Source: JAIVJN01 sp036732565 (lineage in GTDB: Bacteria; Acidobacteriota; Vicinamibacteria; Vicinamibacterales; UBA2999). From it: 15,003 nt of DNA. The first letter of the stretch is position 1. Each line of letters begins with the position of its first letter. The notes beneath the pieces were generated by a model. The model had not been told where the DNA came from. It saw nothing but the letters and a program-made list of their open reading frames with translations, and made no database searches. The translations under genes were made by a program, and so were the position numbers. Positions 5,687-13,193 of the stretch are shown here, in pieces. The stretch lies in assembly GCA_036732565.1 (NCBI GenBank), contig DAINCF010000135.1:1-15003 (forward strand), in the 5' to 3' direction.

Positions 5687-6123
5687 GATCGCGACCGTTC
5701 GACGGCGACCCACGCCTCGCCGGCCATCCAGATCGACGCGCCCAGGAGCACGACGTCCTTGAGGATGAACGCGAACTCGGCCTCGATGTTCGGCGTGGTG
5801 ATCAAGAAGCTCAAGGTCGTGAGGAACATGCCGATGCCCATGACGGCGCCGATCAGGCCCGCCCTCGGCGACCACCGTCGGGCCACCAGCAGCGCGGCGG
5901 TGATGAGCTCGATCACGCCGATGAACTCCGAGGCGCCCTGCTTGCCGAAGAGACGGTCGATCCAGAACAGCAGCGGGCTGTTGGCGATCATCGGGTGGAC
6001 CGCGTCCGCCTCGAAGGCGGCCCACTTGAGCGCGCCGAAGAATACCAACAGAAACACGATCGACCAACGCACGAACTCAGCACCGATGCGCTCGAGACGT
6101 TCAGCAGATGACAGCGTTGCCAT
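5683..6123 (-). CDS. DUF417 (YkgB/RclC-like) inner-membrane protein, short form
   Basis: A 146-residue membrane protein with about four hydrophobic segments. Conserved family blocks are visible: GALKWAAFEADAVHPMIANSPLL (about 30-52), EFIGVIELITAALL (66-79) and TTLSFLITTP (102-111), then a final segment with LKDVVLLGAS. These match the DUF417 family, which includes E. coli RclC, part of the reactive-chlorine resistance operon. From memory RclC is near 200 residues and has two extra loops (after the second block and after LITTP) that are missing here. The start ATG 6123 follows the regulator's stop by 2 bp and is preceded by AAAAGAGG, and its stop overlaps the MFS start. The operon with a Crp-type regulator and a biocide exporter hints at oxidant or biocide defence, but this is inference. 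DoxX-like is the alternative label. Confidence 0.85.
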   Translation of the reverse strand: MATLSSAERLERIGAEFVRWSIVFLLVFFGALKWAAFEADAVHPMIANSPLLFWIDRLFGKQGASEFIGVIELITAALLVARRWSPRAGLIGAVMGIGMFLTTLSFLITTPNIEAEFAFILKDVVLLGASIWMAGEAWVAVERSRS

Positions 6124-6125
6124 GA

Positions 6126-6851
6126 TCAACCTCTTTTCAACGCGTCGACCGCATCGAACTGCTCCAGGTAGGCGCGGAGCCGTTCGACGTCGACGCGTAT
6201 CGATTCCTGTCGGTGGTACTGGACGAGACCCTTGCGTCGAAAGCGTCCGAGCGTGACGCTGACGTGCGGTCGGCTCATCGCCGCGGCCGTGGCGATCTCC
6301 GCATGGGTGAGCGAGACCGCACCGAATCCGTCGGCCGATTGGGGTGTGGCGGAGGCGTAGTCCAGCAGGAGGAGCCCGATGCGCTCGTCCGCGCTTCGCC
6401 GCGCCAGCATGATCAAGCGGCGGTCCGCCTGAGCCAATCGAACGCACGTCTGCGCGACGAACGTGCGAATCGCCACTCGGTCGCCGGCCATGTCGCGCAG
6501 CCATCGCTCGTGCCGTACCTCGATGACGCGACACTCGTCATCGGCGCGCGCTTCGGTTGCCGGATGCGGGTAGTGCTGGCCGGGACAGAGGCAGTAGTCG
6601 CCGAACCATTCGCCGGGGCCGATCGTCCGGAGCAGCAGCTCGCGGCCACCTTCGTCGGCGCCGAAGACGCTCACGTGCCCCGACTCGAGACGGTAGACGC
6701 GGTCGAAGGGCGGTTCTGACAGCCACATGCGCTCGCCGCGCTTCAGGCGGCGGGACCGGCTGCCAAGTGGGTGCGCCGCGCCGGTCTGGACGAGCGTGGT
6801 GAGCGCGAGGCACTCGGAGTGATCGGTAAACGTCGTGGCGACTCCGGCCAT
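6126..6851 (-). CDS. Crp/Fnr-family transcriptional regulator
   Basis: A 241-residue protein. About residues 28-118 form a cyclic-nucleotide-binding-like beta-barrel (YRLESGHVSVFGADEGGREL, then LRTIGPGEWFGDY). A long dimer helix follows, and a C-terminal Crp-type winged helix-turn-helix spans about 178-225 (LTHAEIATAAAMSRPHVSVT as recognition region). The cAMP phosphate-cassette R-x-A-S is not evident, so cAMP is not a safe ligand. There are five cysteines (14, 87, 89, 107, 136), including a C-x-C pair, but not the N-terminal Fnr iron-sulfur cluster pattern; redox or haem sensing is possible. It is the first gene of a tight operon with the DUF417 protein and the MFS exporter, which it presumably controls. 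ATG 6851 is chosen; an in-frame GTG at 6875 would add eight residues. Confidence 0.9.
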   Translation of the reverse strand: MAGVATTFTDHSECLALTTLVQTGAAHPLGSRSRRLKRGERMWLSEPPFDRVYRLESGHVSVFGADEGGRELLLRTIGPGEWFGDYCLCPGQHYPHPATEARADDECRVIEVRHERWLRDMAGDRVAIRTFVAQTCVRLAQADRRLIMLARRSADERIGLLLLDYASATPQSADGFGAVSLTHAEIATAAAMSRPHVSVTLGRFRRKGLVQYHRQESIRVDVERLRAYLEQFDAVDALKRG

Positions 6852-6860
6852 GATGTGGCC

Positions 6861-6866
6861 AGTATC
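6861..6866 (-). promoter_or_regulatory. Possible -10 element directly upstream of the Crp-type regulator
   Basis: GATACT on the minus strand ends 9 nt before ATG 6851, and no Shine-Dalgarno lies between them. If real, the transcript would be leaderless or nearly so. No clear -35 was found. Confidence 0.25.
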
Positions 6867-6974
6867 GCGGCGCACCGCCGCATGAAGTTGTTAGCCGACG
6901 AACAATCGACCTGATTGGGTGGGACGAACGTTGGGATGACGCCGGCAGTTGAAGCCGTGCTTCAAAGCTCGTCG

Positions 6975-6994
6975 GGGCCGGCTTTAGCCGGTCC
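6975..6994. repeat. Hairpin GGCCGGC-TTTA-GCCGGTC (REP-like)
   Basis: An 8-bp stem (6975-6982 with 6987-6994, one G-T pair) with a TTTA loop, lying between the regulator and the compound hairpin at 6998-7056. Probably part of the same cluster of palindromic repeats. Confidence 0.55.
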
Positions 6995-6997
6995 TCA

Positions 6998-7056
6998 GGT
7001 CCGCCTAAAGCCACCCCAGCGCGGCTGCCGCGCTGGGGACCCCGGCAAGGCGGACC
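6998..7056 (-). terminator. Compound hairpin, likely 3' end of the phosphodiesterase transcript
   Basis: An 11-bp perfect stem, CCCCAGCGCGG (7014-7024) and CCGCGCTGGGG (7028-7038) with loop CTG, sits inside an outer 8-bp inverted repeat, GGTCCGCC (6998-7005) and GGCGGACC (7049-7056). It begins 23 bp after the stop codon of the phosphodiesterase gene. There is no U-tract, so it may instead be a REP-like element that stabilises the mRNA end. Confidence 0.45.
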
Positions 7057-7079
7057 CCACGCGAGTCTTGCAAATGCAC

Positions 7080-8729
7080 TTAGGGAGCTGTTAAGTGAAC
7101 CGTGGCAACGGCGAGCGGCTTTCCGTCCGCGCCCGGCAGCGGCAGCCCGATCAGCGACGCAAACGTCGGCATGATGTCGGCCGGTGACGCCTCGTCGGTG
7201 TAGCGGCCGGGCTTGAACGGTGTGCCCATCAGCACCACCGGCACTCGTTGATCGTAGTCATGCAGAGTGCCGTGCGTCGCTGCGGAGGAGCTGGTCATGA
7301 TCCAGTAGGGCTTCGGCACGACCAGGACATCGCCGCTCCGCCCCGGCGCATAGCTCAGCGCTGCCGCACGCACGATCGGATCGGGACTCGACCGCTGACC
7401 CTCGACGCTCGTTGCCGGCAGCACCCGAAGCACGCCGGGTATCCTGGCAACCGCGTCGAGGAGCGGCCGCAGAATCGTCGGGTCCTTCGCCGCGCGCTCG
7501 CGTGTGCTGTCGCTGAGGTAGAGGTCGGTGTACTGCACATCAGCGATGTGCGGTCCACCGCTCAAGCCCGCGAGGGCCTTCTCGCCAACCGTCGCCACGT
7601 CTTTCCCCAACACACGTCCGGCGTCCAGGCCCTGCTTCGTGCGCAGCTCCGGAATCGGCGCCACGCCGTGATCGGCGGAGAGCGCGACCACGTACCGATC
7701 GCGGCCCACGCGCGCGTCGAGGGCGGTGAGCAGGTCGCCGATCGTGCGGTCGAGCCGCAGCAGCGTGTCGTGGACCTCTTGACTGTCCGGTCCGAAGTCG
7801 TGCCCGACGTAATCCAGCCCCGAGAAGCTGACGGCGAGCAGATCGGTTACGTGCCGACGACCGAGCTCGAAACGGTCGACGAGCGCCGCTGCCATCGTGC
7901 CGAGATACTGATCCGAGTACGGGCTGCGCTCCCACAGATCGTAGAAATTCACGTCCGGTGTTCCAGCCGCGCCGCTGAGCGGGTGCGGGAACGTGCTCGT
8001 CCACCCGCGCCGCGGCTGTTCCACGTCGGACGCGTCCTCTTCACCGTACCGCGCGCCGTCGTCGCTGCGCTCCCACGTGGTCGCCCGAAGACTCTCGACG
8101 GCATGGCCCTGGATGAACTCGCCGATGGTCGGTACCGGTGCGTTCGTGAAGGCGGTCGAGGTGGCCCAACTGTTCGTGTCGGAGAACCATGTGGCCGTGC
8201 CGCCGTGGCCGGCCATCATCACCGCGCTGCGCGGCTTCATCGACAGCGAGACCACGCGCGCCTCTGGGAAGCGCTCGCGGAGCCGATCGCCGAACGTCGG
8301 GACCTCGAGGTAGTGGGCGCTGTGCCCGACGGGCTCGGGCTTCCCGTCACCGTAGGGTAGGGGCTGGACGTCCGGGTCTAACGTGCACGGCACGCGTTTC
8401 TGATGCGCGCGATCCCACCACTCGTTGAGCGCGATCCCATGCGTCGCCGGGAACGCGCCGGTGGCGATCGTGGCATGGCCCGCGCACGTGACCGTGTTGA
8501 GATAGGGGTAGCGCGCCTCGACGAAGACGGCGCCTTCGTCCGCCACTCGCTTCAGTCCGCTCTTCCAGCCATCCGCGAACCGCGTCAGATAGTCGACGCG
8601 CATCTGGTCGACGACCAGCAGCACGAGCAGCGCCGGAGGATTCTGTGTTTGCGCCGCCGGACGAGATGAGACCGAACAGTTCCCGAGCACCGAGCTCGCC
8701 AGAACCAGAGCGACGACACGCACCAGCAT
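7080..8729 (-). CDS. Alkaline phosphatase superfamily hydrolase, PafA/nucleotide pyrophosphatase type
   Basis: A 549-residue exported protein with an N-terminal hydrophobic signal (VVALVLASSVLGNCSV). A lipoprotein signal is possible, but GNC is not a standard lipobox. Mature sequence starts LLVLLVVDQMRVDYL with first metal ligand Asp41. The nucleophile block NTVTCAGHATIATG (about 78-91) carries the catalytic Thr. SLSMKPRSAVMMAGH supplies the Lys/Arg pair typical of PafA-type monoesterases. D-Y-V-G-H-D-F-G-P, then SADHGVAP and a late ATHGT give the remaining Asp/His zinc ligands. It should hydrolyse phosphate esters in the periplasm; PafA-like monoesterase is favoured over diesterase by the K-x-R motif. 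ATG 8729 is preceded by GAGAAAGTGAG and lies 12 bp after the amidohydrolase stop, so the two are co-transcribed. Confidence 0.9.
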   Translation of the reverse strand: MLVRVVALVLASSVLGNCSVSSRPAAQTQNPPALLVLLVVDQMRVDYLTRFADGWKSGLKRVADEGAVFVEARYPYLNTVTCAGHATIATGAFPATHGIALNEWWDRAHQKRVPCTLDPDVQPLPYGDGKPEPVGHSAHYLEVPTFGDRLRERFPEARVVSLSMKPRSAVMMAGHGGTATWFSDTNSWATSTAFTNAPVPTIGEFIQGHAVESLRATTWERSDDGARYGEEDASDVEQPRRGWTSTFPHPLSGAAGTPDVNFYDLWERSPYSDQYLGTMAAALVDRFELGRRHVTDLLAVSFSGLDYVGHDFGPDSQEVHDTLLRLDRTIGDLLTALDARVGRDRYVVALSADHGVAPIPELRTKQGLDAGRVLGKDVATVGEKALAGLSGGPHIADVQYTDLYLSDSTRERAAKDPTILRPLLDAVARIPGVLRVLPATSVEGQRSSPDPIVRAAALSYAPGRSGDVLVVPKPYWIMTSSSAATHGTLHDYDQRVPVVLMGTPFKPGRYTDEASPADIMPTFASLIGLPLPGADGKPLAVATVHLTAP

Positions 8730-8741
8730 GAGCTCACTTTC

Positions 8742-10415
8742 TCATTTGCGTTCGTAGACGATCTCGCCGCCGATCACGGTGAATCTCACGACCGCGTCGG
8801 GGATCGCCTTCGGGTCCACCGTCATGATGTCACGGTCGAGGACCACGAGGTCGGCGAGCTTGCCCGCCTCGAGCGAGCCGAGATCGTTTTCGGCGTGGGC
8901 CGCGTACGCCGCGCTCCAGGTGAAGGATTTCAGCGCCTCTTCGCGGTTGAGTCGCTCAGCTGGCATCCACCCGTTCGCCGGCTCGCCTTTCGGATCCTGG
9001 CGTGTGACCGCGGCATAGATTCCGAGCATCGGATTCGCTTCCTCGACGGGGAAGTCCGAGCCGTTCGCAAGCGTCACGCCGGAGTCGAGTAGTCGCTTCC
9101 ACACGTACGCGCCTTCCGCCGTCCGCTCGTCGCCGATCCTGGCCGGTACCCATGGCATGTCCGACGTCGCGTGCGTGGCCTGCATCGACGCGATGACGTT
9201 CAGCGTGGCGAAGCGTGGAATCTCGGCCGCATCGAGAATCTGCGCGTGCTCGTTGCGCATCCGGAGGTCGCGCGCGCCCGGGACCTCGCTCTGCACCCGC
9301 TCGAAGACGTCCATGGTCACGCGGTTCCCGCGGTCGCCGATGGCGTGAATGCATGTCTGGAAGCCCGCCCGCGACGCCGCCAGCGTCTGCCGGTAGATTT
9401 CATCGGGCGGTGTGGTCATCAACCCGGACGTCGTGGGCTCGTCGCTGTACGGCTCGATCAGCGCGGCGCCCCTGGATCCGAGCGCGCCATCCGCGCCGAT
9501 CTTGATCGCGCGCACGGCCAGGTGATGGTTCCCGTAGTTGACGATGGGACCCTTCTTGAGCTCGGGCTCCAGCATCTCCATGGGACCGCGCAGCATCACG
9601 TAGAGGCGCGTCTTGAGTCGGCTCTGGTCGATCAGCCGCTTGTAGATCTCCACAACGGCCGGCGTCGTGCCGGCGTCGTGCACCATCGTGATCCCGAGAC
9701 GACGAGCCTCGCTGTCGGCGCGGAGAATCTGATCCTCGAGCTGCTCGTTCGACGGCGGTGGAATCCTCGCGGCTACCAGGCGCTGGGCCGTGTCGATCAG
9801 CACACCCGTCGGCTCACCGCGGGCATCGCGAATGAGACGTCCGCCGTCGGGGTCCTTCGTCGCTCGCGTCACGCCCGCCGCGTCCAGCGCGGCCTTGTTC
9901 ACGAGTGCCGCATGGCTGTCGACTCGTGTCAGGTAGACAGGGTTGCCGGGCGCGACCTCACTGAGCTTCTGATGCGTCGGCCAGTCGCCGCCGGGCCAGT
10001 CGTTCTGGTCCCAGCTGCGCCCGCGAATCCACTCACCCGGCCGCGCCGAGGCCGCGCGCTGGCGCACCATCTCGACGATCTGGCCGTAGCTGGTGGTGCC
10101 GCGCAGGTTCAGGTCGATGAGGCTCTCACCGAGGCCGGTGAAGTGCCCGTGCGCGTCCTCGATGCCGGGGACGATGGTGGCGCCCCGGAGGTCGATGACG
10201 CGCGTGGCGGGGCCGCGCAGCGCCAGCGCTTCGTCGTTCGATCCGACCAGGACGAGTCGATCGCCGCGGATGGCGACCGCTTCGGCTTTGGGTCGGGCTG
10301 CGTCGACCGTGTAGACCACGGCGGCGTGCAGGATCAGATCGGCCGGCGTCACGGGCTCGCGGGTTTGACACGCGGCGAGCGCGATCACCGCGGCACACGA
10401 GAGGCAATATCGCAT
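8742..10415 (-). CDS. Amidohydrolase lipoprotein, YtcJ-like (Amidohydro_3) family
   Basis: A 557-residue protein starting MRYCLSCAAVIALAACQTRE, a short lipoprotein signal with lipobox LAAC (Cys16), so probably anchored to a membrane facing the periplasm. The fold is a small beta-sandwich plus metal-dependent TIM barrel. The first metal motif H-x-H is His89/His91 (IEDAHGHFTG). Further conserved blocks are GADGALGSRGAAL, CIHAIGDRGN, NEHAQI and NGSDFPVE, followed by a C-terminal SLEAGKLADLVVLDRD. YtcJ-like enzymes are annotated as hydrolases of cyclic amides or N-acyl groups, but substrates are rarely known. ATG 10415 is chosen over the frame-open position 10484 because it gives the lipobox and a GAGGTC ribosome-binding site. 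It is the first gene of a pair with the phosphatase and is divergent from the phosphorylase gene at 10465. Confidence 0.93.
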   Translation of the reverse strand: MRYCLSCAAVIALAACQTREPVTPADLILHAAVVYTVDAARPKAEAVAIRGDRLVLVGSNDEALALRGPATRVIDLRGATIVPGIEDAHGHFTGLGESLIDLNLRGTTSYGQIVEMVRQRAASARPGEWIRGRSWDQNDWPGGDWPTHQKLSEVAPGNPVYLTRVDSHAALVNKAALDAAGVTRATKDPDGGRLIRDARGEPTGVLIDTAQRLVAARIPPPSNEQLEDQILRADSEARRLGITMVHDAGTTPAVVEIYKRLIDQSRLKTRLYVMLRGPMEMLEPELKKGPIVNYGNHHLAVRAIKIGADGALGSRGAALIEPYSDEPTTSGLMTTPPDEIYRQTLAASRAGFQTCIHAIGDRGNRVTMDVFERVQSEVPGARDLRMRNEHAQILDAAEIPRFATLNVIASMQATHATSDMPWVPARIGDERTAEGAYVWKRLLDSGVTLANGSDFPVEEANPMLGIYAAVTRQDPKGEPANGWMPAERLNREEALKSFTWSAAYAAHAENDLGSLEAGKLADLVVLDRDIMTVDPKAIPDAVVRFTVIGGEIVYERK

Positions 10416-10448
10416 TCGGAGACCTCGGGGGGAAGAGGTACAGTCGGA

Positions 10449-10454
10449 TATACT
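10449..10454 (+). promoter_or_regulatory. Possible -10 element for the nucleoside salvage operon
   Basis: TATACT ends 10 bp before ATG 10465, with no Shine-Dalgarno in between, implying a leaderless or nearly leaderless transcript. The intergenic region is only 49 bp, so promoters for this gene and the divergent amidohydrolase must overlap; TATATC on the opposite strand at 10447-10452 could serve the latter. No convincing -35 box. Confidence 0.35.
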
Positions 10455-10464
10455 GCCCGCTCTC

Positions 10465-11793
10465 ATGCGCGCTGTCGACATCATTCGCGCAAAACGCGAC
10501 GGAGAAACGCTCTCCCGCGAAGCGATCGACGCTTTTGTGATCGGCGCGGTCGATGGCTCGTGGCCTGACTATCAAACCTCTGCGCTGCTGATGGCCATCG
10601 TGCTCCGGGGCATGTCGCCGGAAGAAACGACGTGGCTGACCGAGGCGATGGTGCGATCCGGCGATCGCGTCGACTTGTCGTCGATTCCAGGTGTCAAGGT
10701 CGGGAAGCACAGCACCGGCGGCGTCGGTGACAAGGTGTCCATCGTGCTCGCGCCGCTCGCCGCCGCCTGCGGCGTGGTGGTGCCGAAGATGTCGGGCCGC
10801 GGACTTGGGCACACGGGCGGCACGCTCGACAAGCTCGAGGCGATTCCCGGCTTTCGCGTGTCGTTGTCGCTCGAGGAATTCCGCACGGCGTTGGCGGAGA
10901 TCGGGTGCGCGCTCATCAGCCAGACGACCACGATTGCACCGGCCGACAAGAAGCTGTACGCCTTGCGCGATGTCACCGGGACCGTCGAGAGCATCCCGTT
11001 GATCTCCGCCTCGGTCATGAGCAAGAAGCTGGCCGAGGGAAGCAACGCGCTGGTGCTCGACGTCAAGTGCGGGCGCGGAGCGTTCATGAAGACCAAGCAG
11101 GATGCGCTGGAGCTGGCGCGGTCGCTCGTCGCCATCGGCACCGGCGCGGGCGTGCGCACCGAAGCGTTCGTCACCTTCATGGGATCGCCGCTCGGGCGCG
11201 CTGTCGGCAACGCGCTGGAGATCGCCGAGTGCATCGATACCTTGCGTGGCGAAGGGCCGCGCGATCTGCAAGCGCTGATCGTCCGCCTGGCCTCGCGCAT
11301 GGTCGTCCTGGCCGGCCGCGCCGCGTCCGACGACGAGGCCTTGACGCTGGTGACCAGCGCGTTGACGTCGGGCAAGGCCCTGCTGAAGTTCCGCGACATG
11401 GTGGCCTACCAGGGCGGTGATGTCTCGGTGGTCGATGATCCTTCGAGCCTCCCGACCGCGGCGTCACACACCGACGTGTCCGCGCCCGCCGATGGCTATC
11501 TCACGGCGCTCGACGCGGACCTGATCGGGCGCGCCTCGATGCTGCTCGGCGCCGGCCGCGATACCGTCGATCAAGAGATCGATCACGCGGCGGGCCTGGT
11601 GCTCCTGTCGACGCCGGGCGATCGGGTGTCGGCCGGCACACCCGTCGTGCGTTTGCACTACAACGATGGCAGTCGTCTGCAGGAGGCCATCGGCTTGGTT
11701 CAGGCGGCGATTCACCTCGGCCCCACATCGTCTCCGTTGTCGCCTCTGGTCCTCGGGTGGGTGCGGCACGATCAGGAGATGCTCTTCGCGTGA
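10465..11793 (+). CDS. pdp: Pyrimidine-nucleoside (thymidine) phosphorylase
   Basis: A 442-residue enzyme that cleaves uridine, thymidine or deoxyuridine with phosphate to the base and (deoxy)ribose-1-phosphate in the cytoplasm. The phosphate site KHSTGGVGDK (81-90) and the family signature SGRGLGHTGGTLDKLE (110-125) are intact, as are ALRDVTGTVESIPLI and SASVMSKKLAEG, which hold the substrate-binding Arg/Ser/Lys. LVLDVKCGRGAFMKT follows, with a C-terminal alpha/beta domain. Overall wording resembles Bacillus Pdp (broad uridine/thymidine specificity) as much as E. coli DeoA, so the symbol is a preference and not a proof. Length is normal (433-442). ATG 10465 lacks a Shine-Dalgarno but sits 10 bp after a TATACT. 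The transporter gene follows after 13 bp. Confidence 0.96.
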   Translation: MRAVDIIRAKRDGETLSREAIDAFVIGAVDGSWPDYQTSALLMAIVLRGMSPEETTWLTEAMVRSGDRVDLSSIPGVKVGKHSTGGVGDKVSIVLAPLAAACGVVVPKMSGRGLGHTGGTLDKLEAIPGFRVSLSLEEFRTALAEIGCALISQTTTIAPADKKLYALRDVTGTVESIPLISASVMSKKLAEGSNALVLDVKCGRGAFMKTKQDALELARSLVAIGTGAGVRTEAFVTFMGSPLGRAVGNALEIAECIDTLRGEGPRDLQALIVRLASRMVVLAGRAASDDEALTLVTSALTSGKALLKFRDMVAYQGGDVSVVDDPSSLPTAASHTDVSAPADGYLTALDADLIGRASMLLGAGRDTVDQEIDHAAGLVLLSTPGDRVSAGTPVVRLHYNDGSRLQEAIGLVQAAIHLGPTSSPLSPLVLGWVRHDQEMLFA

Positions 11794-11806
11794 AAGCGAG
11801 GTCGGT

Positions 11807-13057
11807 ATGAGCACGATACTCGTCTGGCTCCAACCGTTGATCGGCCTCCTGCTGATCTTCGGCATCGCCATCGCGTTTTCGACGGATCGGCGCGCGATTC
11901 GACCCCGGGTGGTGGCCTGGGGGCTGGGCCTGCAGTTCCTGTTCGCGCTGTTGGTGTTGAAGACGACGGCGGGCCAGACGGTGTTCAAGGTGCTCGGCGA
12001 TCGGATCAAGCAGCTGCTCGACTACTCCGAGGTGGGCGCGGCCTTCGTGTTCGGTCCGCTGGGCAGTCAAGCGGTGTGGGCGGACATCATGACCAAGGTG
12101 CTGGGCCCGCCGGGCGCGCAGTACGGGCTCATTTTCGCCTTTCAAGTGCTGCCGACGATCATCTTCATCGCCGCGCTGTTCGCGATTCTCTATTACTTCG
12201 GGGTGATGCAGATCATCGTGCGCGTGTTCGCGCTGGTGATGAATCGCGTCATGGGCGCGAGCGGCGCGGAGTCGCTGAACGTCGCCGCCAGCATCTTCAT
12301 GGGCCAGACCGAAGCGCCGCTGACGATTCGGCCGTATCTGCCGGGGATGACCTACTCGGAGTTGATGACGGTGATGACCTCGGGCATGGCGCACATCTCC
12401 GGCGGTGTCATGGCCGCCTACATCGCGTTCGGCATCGACCCGGCGCATCTGCTGACGGCGGTGATCATGACGGCGCCGGGAACGTTGATGATGGCGAAGA
12501 TCTTCGTGCCGGAAACCGAGGTGCCGGCCACGCTCGGCACGGTCCGCCTCGAGGTCGAGAAGACCGACGTCAACGTCATCGACGCCGCCGGCCGCGGCAC
12601 GTCCGAGGGGCTGCAGCTCGCGGTGAACGTCGGGGCGATGCTGATCTCGTTCGTGGCGCTCATCGCCCTGGTCAATGCGATGCTCGGCGTGATTGGTCTG
12701 AGCATGCAGCAGATCTTCGGCTGGGTGTTCGCGCCGATCGCGTGGAGCCTCGGTGTGCCGTGGCGTGATGCGGCGACGATTGGCAACCTGCTCGGCACAC
12801 GCATGGTCTTGAACGAGTTCATCGCGTTCTCGCAGCTCGGCACGCTCAGGGAATCGTTGGATCCGCGGTCGTTCACGATCGCGACGTTTGCGCTCTGCGG
12901 TTTCGCGAACTTCAGCTCCATCGGCATTCAAATCGGTGGCATCGGCGCGCTCGCGCCGACGCGCCGATCCGATCTCGCCAGGCTCGGCCTGCGGGCGATG
13001 CTCGCCGGCACGCTGGCGAACTTCATCACCGCCATCATTGTCGGATTCTTGTTGTGA
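11807..13057 (+). CDS. nupC: Concentrative nucleoside transporter (CNT/NupC family)
   Basis: A 416-residue inner-membrane symporter with about ten hydrophobic segments. CNT signatures are present in order: MGQTEAPLTIRPYLPGMTYSE, MTVMTSGMAHISGGVMAAYI, LTAVIMTAPGTLMMAKIFVPETE (shown here in part: APGTLMMAKIFVPETE), GTRMVLNEFIAFSQLG and ALCGFANFSSIGIQIGGIG. These cover the nucleoside-binding re-entrant hairpins (G-Q-T-E and N-E-F) and the Phe/Ser motif of the second hairpin. It should import nucleosides with Na+ or H+, feeding the phosphorylases on either side. ATG 11807 has AAAGCGAGG upstream and starts 13 bp after the phosphorylase stop. Ion and base specificity cannot be read directly; nupC is used as the family name. 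Confidence 0.93.
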   Translation: MSTILVWLQPLIGLLLIFGIAIAFSTDRRAIRPRVVAWGLGLQFLFALLVLKTTAGQTVFKVLGDRIKQLLDYSEVGAAFVFGPLGSQAVWADIMTKVLGPPGAQYGLIFAFQVLPTIIFIAALFAILYYFGVMQIIVRVFALVMNRVMGASGAESLNVAASIFMGQTEAPLTIRPYLPGMTYSELMTVMTSGMAHISGGVMAAYIAFGIDPAHLLTAVIMTAPGTLMMAKIFVPETEVPATLGTVRLEVEKTDVNVIDAAGRGTSEGLQLAVNVGAMLISFVALIALVNAMLGVIGLSMQQIFGWVFAPIAWSLGVPWRDAATIGNLLGTRMVLNEFIAFSQLGTLRESLDPRSFTIATFALCGFANFSSIGIQIGGIGALAPTRRSDLARLGLRAMLAGTLANFITAIIVGFLL

Positions 13058-13063
13058 CGAACC

Positions 13064-13077
13064 GGTACGTAGCGCAG
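13064..13077. repeat. Solitary copy of the REP-like unit end (GGTACGTAGCGCAG)
   Basis: GGTACGTAGCGCAG at 13064-13077 is repeated exactly at 13103-13116, where it starts the full doublet. The solitary copy begins 6 bp after the transporter stop codon and looks like a truncated repeat. Confidence 0.7.
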
Positions 13078-13102
13078 GCGTAAGAGTGCGCTGCGAAGAT
13101 CA

Positions 13103-13168
13103 GGTACGTAGCGCAGACCTTTAGGTCTGCTACGGCCTCAGGCAGGCTTGAAGGCCTGCGCTACGTAC
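13103..13168. repeat. REP-like palindromic doublet between transporter and purine phosphorylase genes
   Basis: An outer perfect 13-bp inverted repeat, GTACGTAGCGCAG (13104-13116) and CTGCGCTACGTAC (13156-13168), encloses two hairpins: GCAGACCT/AGGTCTGC (13113-13120 with 13123-13130, loop TT) and GCAGGC/GCCTGC (13142-13147 with 13154-13159). The outer stem and inner hairpins share bases, so they are alternative folds. It ends 25 bp before the start of the next gene. Confidence 0.85.
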
Positions 13169-13193
13169 GATAAACGTGGAGGCTCGAAGGGCA

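Noticed and set aside
4799..6256. A 485-codon plus-strand open frame opposite the MFS and DUF417 genes
   Set aside because: A shadow frame: it is rich in Arg, Glu, Asp and His as expected from the complement of GC-rich genes, matches no family, and the opposite strand holds well-recognised membrane proteins.
11501..12931. A 476-codon minus-strand open frame opposite the nucleoside transporter
   Set aside because: A shadow of the CNT transporter; composition is dominated by Arg, His, Asp and Glu with no domain.
13058..13193. A riboswitch in front of the purine phosphorylase gene
   Set aside because: The structure is explained by the palindromic doublet, which recurs at 14449-14526 before an unrelated gene. 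No purine or other known aptamer core was recognised.
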